64,000 nucleotides of DNA, from assembly GCA_030704615.1 (NCBI GenBank), contig CM060733.1, forward strand, positions 8,618,001 through 8,682,000, in the 5' to 3' direction. The position numbers were made by a program, and so were the translations under genes. This document shows positions 60,250 to 64,000 of this stretch, one piece after another (the stretch's first letter is position 1; every line of letters starts with the position of its first letter). Origin of the DNA: Takakia lepidozioides (lineage: Eukaryota; Streptophyta; Takakiopsida; Takakiales; Takakiaceae). The notes under the pieces are model-generated. The model was not told the DNA's origin, did not search any database, and saw only the letters and a list, made by a program, of their open reading frames with translations.

Positions 60250-61510
60250 GTAGCCAGGGGCATTATGATAGACTCTGTGTGCACGGCATGTTGGCCCTCA
60301 GTCTGTCCAATGTTATTGTCAGTCTGCTGCTCGATATCCTCAGTTTGGTTAGTCTAGTGCTCAGTCTGCTCGCCGCTCTGGTCAATCTGCTGTCGAGTCT
60401 GGTGGACACTCTCGTGTGCGGGGGGAACGGCATGTTGGCCCTTAGTCTGTCCATGTTCAGCATCAGTCTGGTGCTCAGTGTCCTTAGTCTGGCCAGTCTG
60501 GTGCTCAGTCTGCTTTTTGCTCTGGTCAGTCTGTTGTTCAGCCTGGTGGTCACTCTTGTGGTCAGTCTGCTCTTGCAGGGAGGAGATCAATCTATCAACT
60601 TGCAAGTCAACTGTGTCTTCAGGGTTTGATGCAGAAAAAGCTTGACTACCGCCGACATCTAAATTATCCGTGACAACTACATCGTCTAGTTCTTCAGTAT
60701 GGTCAATGATAGGGGGTTGAGTTACCATATTTCGATTGGTCACGTAAGAATCATCTAGAGCTTTTGCAAGTGAACGAACCAAACCGGGCTGAGCTGAATG
60801 GAAATAGATGGCAGGCCATGGGCCACTTGAGAAGAATGGTTAACCGGTGCCCGGCTTATATCCTCAAACGATGCGCCAATATGTGAAGATGGCCCGGCAG
60901 GAAAAGAAGACTCCGTCAATGCACTGATAGAACTCCGCAAAAATTCAGAGATAGGGTCCCGTTGAGGCCAGTGCAGCCGACTCTGTTCAACGAGCTAGGA
61001 TCCGGACTGGTGGATAGGAAGTGTAGTTGGGTCCTCCGAGTCAGTGTGGTCGTGAATCTGCTAGACAGTCTGCAGGGCACTGTCATTGTGGTGACTGCTT
61101 TCAGTCTGCTGGACGGTCTGGTGATTGGTATGCTGCACAGTCTGCTGGTGCACAGCCAGGTCATCTGTCTGCAGCCCGGTCTGGTCATTGGTATGCTGGA
61201 CGGTCTGCTTGACAACAACGTCATTGGTATGTTGCACAGTTTGGTGCAGAGGCAGTCCTTCAGTCTGTTCGTCGGTCTGCTCGCTGGTCTGCTCATGAGT
61301 CTCCTCGTTCTCGGTGTGGCCTATAGTGCGCCCACTCTCCTGAACAGTGGCTAGGATAGTGTTGACAGTCTGCCCATGCTTGTTGCAGTGGGTCAGTCTG
61401 CTGAGCAAAGGCGTCTTCAGCAGCCTGCTGAACAATGTCATGGAGTCCCTGTAACGCCAGCACAACATCTTGTGCACCTCTGGCAGGGGAATCGAAAGCA
61501 CACTGCACGT
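60250..61510. repeat. CAGTCTGCTG word block, plus orientation, partly coding
   Basis: CAGTCTGCTG, CAGTCTGGT and GGTCTGCT words recur through 60296-60570 and 61070-61450. On the minus strand they read as Gln-Thr dipeptides (QTDQ, HQTGQT, VQHTND), so here the same word family sits in an apparently coding, low-complexity region of the ULP1-like gene. A similar block is at 62339-62560 (GAGTCTGCTGG, GTCTGGTGG). Confidence 0.65.
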
Positions 61511-62858
61511 GCTCGTCTAAATCGGACATTCCTGAAACAGATGAGTTGGACAAAGTGAATCTGACATGATGGTGGAAGAAAAGACCATGAACTTCACAAC
61601 GGTCCAGAAGAAGTCGGCATTACCTTCTAGGAGGTTGCCAATGAGACCAATATCTTTGATTTGGCATTCTAAGCATGCTCCATCGAGATGGCGAATCGCT
61701 GGCATGCGGTTTTCAAATGGGGAGCCGCACCAAAGGACTTTGAACACATCCGGTCTGTTCAACACAATATCGAACACTGCTCGCTCCATTACCACAGCAA
61801 ACCATTGCAACGCCTCATCCACAACACTCTTCTTACCCGCATCCAAATCTGAATGAAACAAATACTTCCTCAAACTTTGCAGGTCCTTTACCAATTTACT
61901 GTATGAACGGAAATAACCGAACTGCATCCATCGATGGTGAAGGAAAGAATTAGCAATACGATCAAAGTACTCTTCAGTAATTCCAAGCAAGTGCTTTCCC
62001 CGCACCCCAAAGGTAGGATGTGCCATGGGCATATGTCTGAGTTCCTGAGGCCGTGGGTCACGCATGAGGATTAATTGGACAAGCAGTGGCGGGGTGGCTG
62101 CCAGGGCAATAGAATGTGCGCTTTCGAGGACTTCATTCGCTTCTACCATAGTAAATTCCATGAAATAATGAAAGGGAACAAAATGCCACCGGCCGTCCAT
62201 GACAATGCAATGGAGCTCATTATGGCATTGACTTCCCCCACCCTTAGACGGGCAAGTGTCAGGTCCACGCTTCGGGATCAATGAGCGGCAAAGGCGAGCG
62301 CCAAACTCCAAAAAGTCTCGTGGTGGTCGTGACAATGGGAGTCTGCTGGCGTGGAGTCCGCTGGACAGCACTGTGGTGGATGGGTGTCTTCTGGGTGGCA
62401 GTCTGCTGGTTGGGAGTCTCCTGAATAGCAGTCTGCTGGATGGGAGTATGCTGGACGAGAGTCTGGTACATGGGAGTGTGCTGGACAAGACTGTGCTGAC
62501 TGTGAGTCTGGTGGGAAAGAGTCTGTTGGATGCCAGATTGGGTGAGCTCTGTGTCCACCGAGTCTGCAGTGAGTATGGTGTTGACCGGGGAGTTGGCGCG
62601 TGCTTTGTCTGCAGAGTCCAATGCTGCTATGGCGTCTGCTAAGCCAGGGTACTTAAACAAGATGTACTCCCGCACCCGCTCCACTTCCCGACGCACCGCA
62701 TTCATTGCTAAAGGAGGGTCGGAGCTCACCGTTCGCCAAGCACACATGGCCTCACACGTGCTGGCGGTATGCCACTGCACGACAAACTCGTATGCCACTA
62801 CACGGACAGTCCAGCAAACGAGATGAGTGGGCCTATCGTCAGTCTGCCATTGCTGCAT

Positions 62859-64000
62859 TCATTAGGTCTAGCAGACAAACTCCTGATGACAAAGACGGCC
62901 GAGCAGACCCAGTACCCTCGACAACAGACTCATATGCCACCGCAAGGACAGACTGATGATTGAGGTTAAGCGGACTGACGAAGAGACTAAGGCAAGTGCG
63001 GAGTCTGGTGCGGAGTCTGATGACATGCCGCGACGTGACTGGGCCTCCTTACCGCCGTCGCTGCATTTATTGCGTCCAACAGACTTAAACCTAATGACAT
63101 AACGGCCGAACAGGCCCACTGCAAACAAACTTGTGCAACAATATACTCATATGCCGCTGCACGGACAGTCCAGCAGACGGAAGGTTCAACAGATTGACGA
63201 AGAGACTGGCGCAGAGTAATTTGCGCGACAACAGACTGATTTCTAACAAACTAATATCCCAAAAGACAAAGTATCCCTAGGCGGCCGGGTGATACGGGAG
63301 TAAACCGTAAGCCGCACTTTCTGTCCGAGTTCGGACGCGGCGCAAGATCACTGGTGCCCCTTCCCGCCGTCGTTGCATTTTGATTTCGTCGTTGATATCA
63401 TAGTTCTCTACGTCTAGAAAAGTGTTGAGGATTGTAAAAGCGTTCTTGAGGGCAGACTTACACGTGATCATAATGACGGCTCAACAGACCCAGCGCAAAC
63501 AAACTTGCGCCACAGTAGACTGACTTTGTGACAGTCCAGCTGACTGATATCAGAAGAATGGATAGACCAGCAGTCCGATGGCTCAGCGGACTCATGGCAA
63601 TGCGGATAATTAAAAGGTAGTAGTTAAACAGACTCATATCCAAAGAGACGGACTTCCAGCTGACCGACGGTTCAACAGACTGACGAGAGAAGAGACTTCG
63701 GGGATAAGACGAGAGAAGACACTTCGGAATTCGGCAGGCAGTGACGGCCCAGTAGTCCAGTGAAGAACAGACTCGCGCCACACCAGACTTGTATCCCTAC
63801 AGACCAACAGCCCAGCAGACCAGACTGATATCCCAGCAGAACCACGCTTGGCGTCGCCGTCATGCCGTGGTTGCATTTCATCCGTCCAGCAGACTTATGC
63901 GCATACTCATGGCACAACACACTGCTTAGAGAAAGTATTGACAAAGACGCAGTCGAAGAGCCTGTTGATCCACGCGCATTTGTAGTCGTAAGGACCTCGA
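62859..64000. repeat. CAGACTG-rich right flank with diverged ~200-500 bp unit
   Basis: No gene is recognised. AGACTGA, CCAGCAGAC and CAACAGACT words recur throughout in minus-type orientation. A larger unit with TTGCTGCATTxATT..GTCYARCAGACT, then ACGGCCGARCAGRCCCA and GCAAACAAACTTG, appears near 62846, 63058, 63373-63510 and 63869, strongly diverged. Together with the plus-oriented block at 52.8-53.2 kb this places word blocks of opposite orientation at the two outer edges of the MULE/ULP1 region. Confidence 0.5.

Larger units (their letters stand above)
57052..62858 (-). pseudogene. ULP1-like (C48) cysteine-protease-domain gene of a MULE, split by a CACTA element
   Basis: Pieces recognised from 5' to 3' on the minus strand are as follows. 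62858-62490 is an N-terminal region (REVERVREYILFKYPGLADA) followed by a Gln/Thr-rich repeat encoded by CAGTCTGCTG words. 62230-61624 is a conserved unknown domain (MDGRWHFVPFHYFMEF) with donor AAG|GTAATG. A short exon starts at 61533 (GMSDLDEHVQCAFD). Long Q/T/H-rich low-complexity stretches follow (61300-60354), with a basic segment near 59740 (AKKPAKKGKSAV). The C48 domain is 59512-59127 joined to 58796-58439. Its last 20 or so codons lie beyond the CACTA insert at 57113-57052. The catalytic Cys is present in WECGFYVMSF, but the His position reads Gln (EEGQWSVVVID) and the Asp position Asn (YTHMNSI). Frame changes near 61380 and 62300 are probable. Some intermediate exons are unresolved. 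Confidence 0.5.

Overview
This window is nuclear DNA of a streptophyte (green plant lineage). The evidence is spliced genes with GT-AG introns, pentatricopeptide-repeat (PPR) proteins ending in a complete DYW domain, the plant-specific PDF motif of OSB proteins, a bacterial-type PEP carboxylase with the RNTG terminus, a PHO2/UBC24-class E2 and a plant-type PI31. Large introns, many decayed DNA transposons, and transposon protein families that I recall from Chara braunii suggest a charophyte alga of the Chara type. The genus is inference; a DYW-rich early land plant is not excluded.

Layout. (1) 0-16.3 kb is transposon territory. It holds non-LTR retrotransposon remnants, an intact six-exon gene for a permuted amino-methyltransferase-like protein (2842-6196, minus), and two inverted copies of one MULE/SWIM transposase family (6.2-8.3 kb plus; 9.7-14.4 kb minus, heavily broken). 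Two arrays of near-perfect palindromes with the shared core GTCGTCAACGAC lie in an intron of the methyltransferase-like gene and inside the second transposase copy. A tRNA-headed SINE candidate sits at 16.1-16.3 kb. (2) 18.8-52.2 kb is a genic island. It holds an intronless bacterial-type PEPC (plus), a ten-exon PHO2/UBE2O-type ubiquitin-conjugating enzyme (minus), a divergent coiled-coil gene (plus), two head-to-head PPR-DYW genes (minus at 35.0-38.85 kb, plus at 40.1-44.3 kb), and a seven-exon PI31 proteasome regulator (minus, 46.3-52.2 kb). (3) 52.6-64 kb is again transposon-derived. It holds a decayed mudrA-like MULE transposase (plus) tail-to-tail with a ULP1-like gene (minus). The ULP1-like gene is split by a 1.3 kb non-autonomous CACTA-like element with a TCC target duplication. 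Introns, spacers and part of the coding sequence here are built from a CAGTCYGCTG-like word, including a 100-bp tandem repeat.

Most notable: both PPR-DYW genes carry, in upstream exons spliced in frame, a PDF motif otherwise known from organellar single-stranded-DNA-binding OSB proteins. The PDF intron sits at the same place in both, and both upstream PDF exons are 80 bp long. This looks like a duplicated gene fusion of an organellar DNA-binding motif with an RNA-editing factor.

Exon coordinates come from reading splice sites and checking that phases close; no transcript data were available. All family assignments are from motif recognition by eye.
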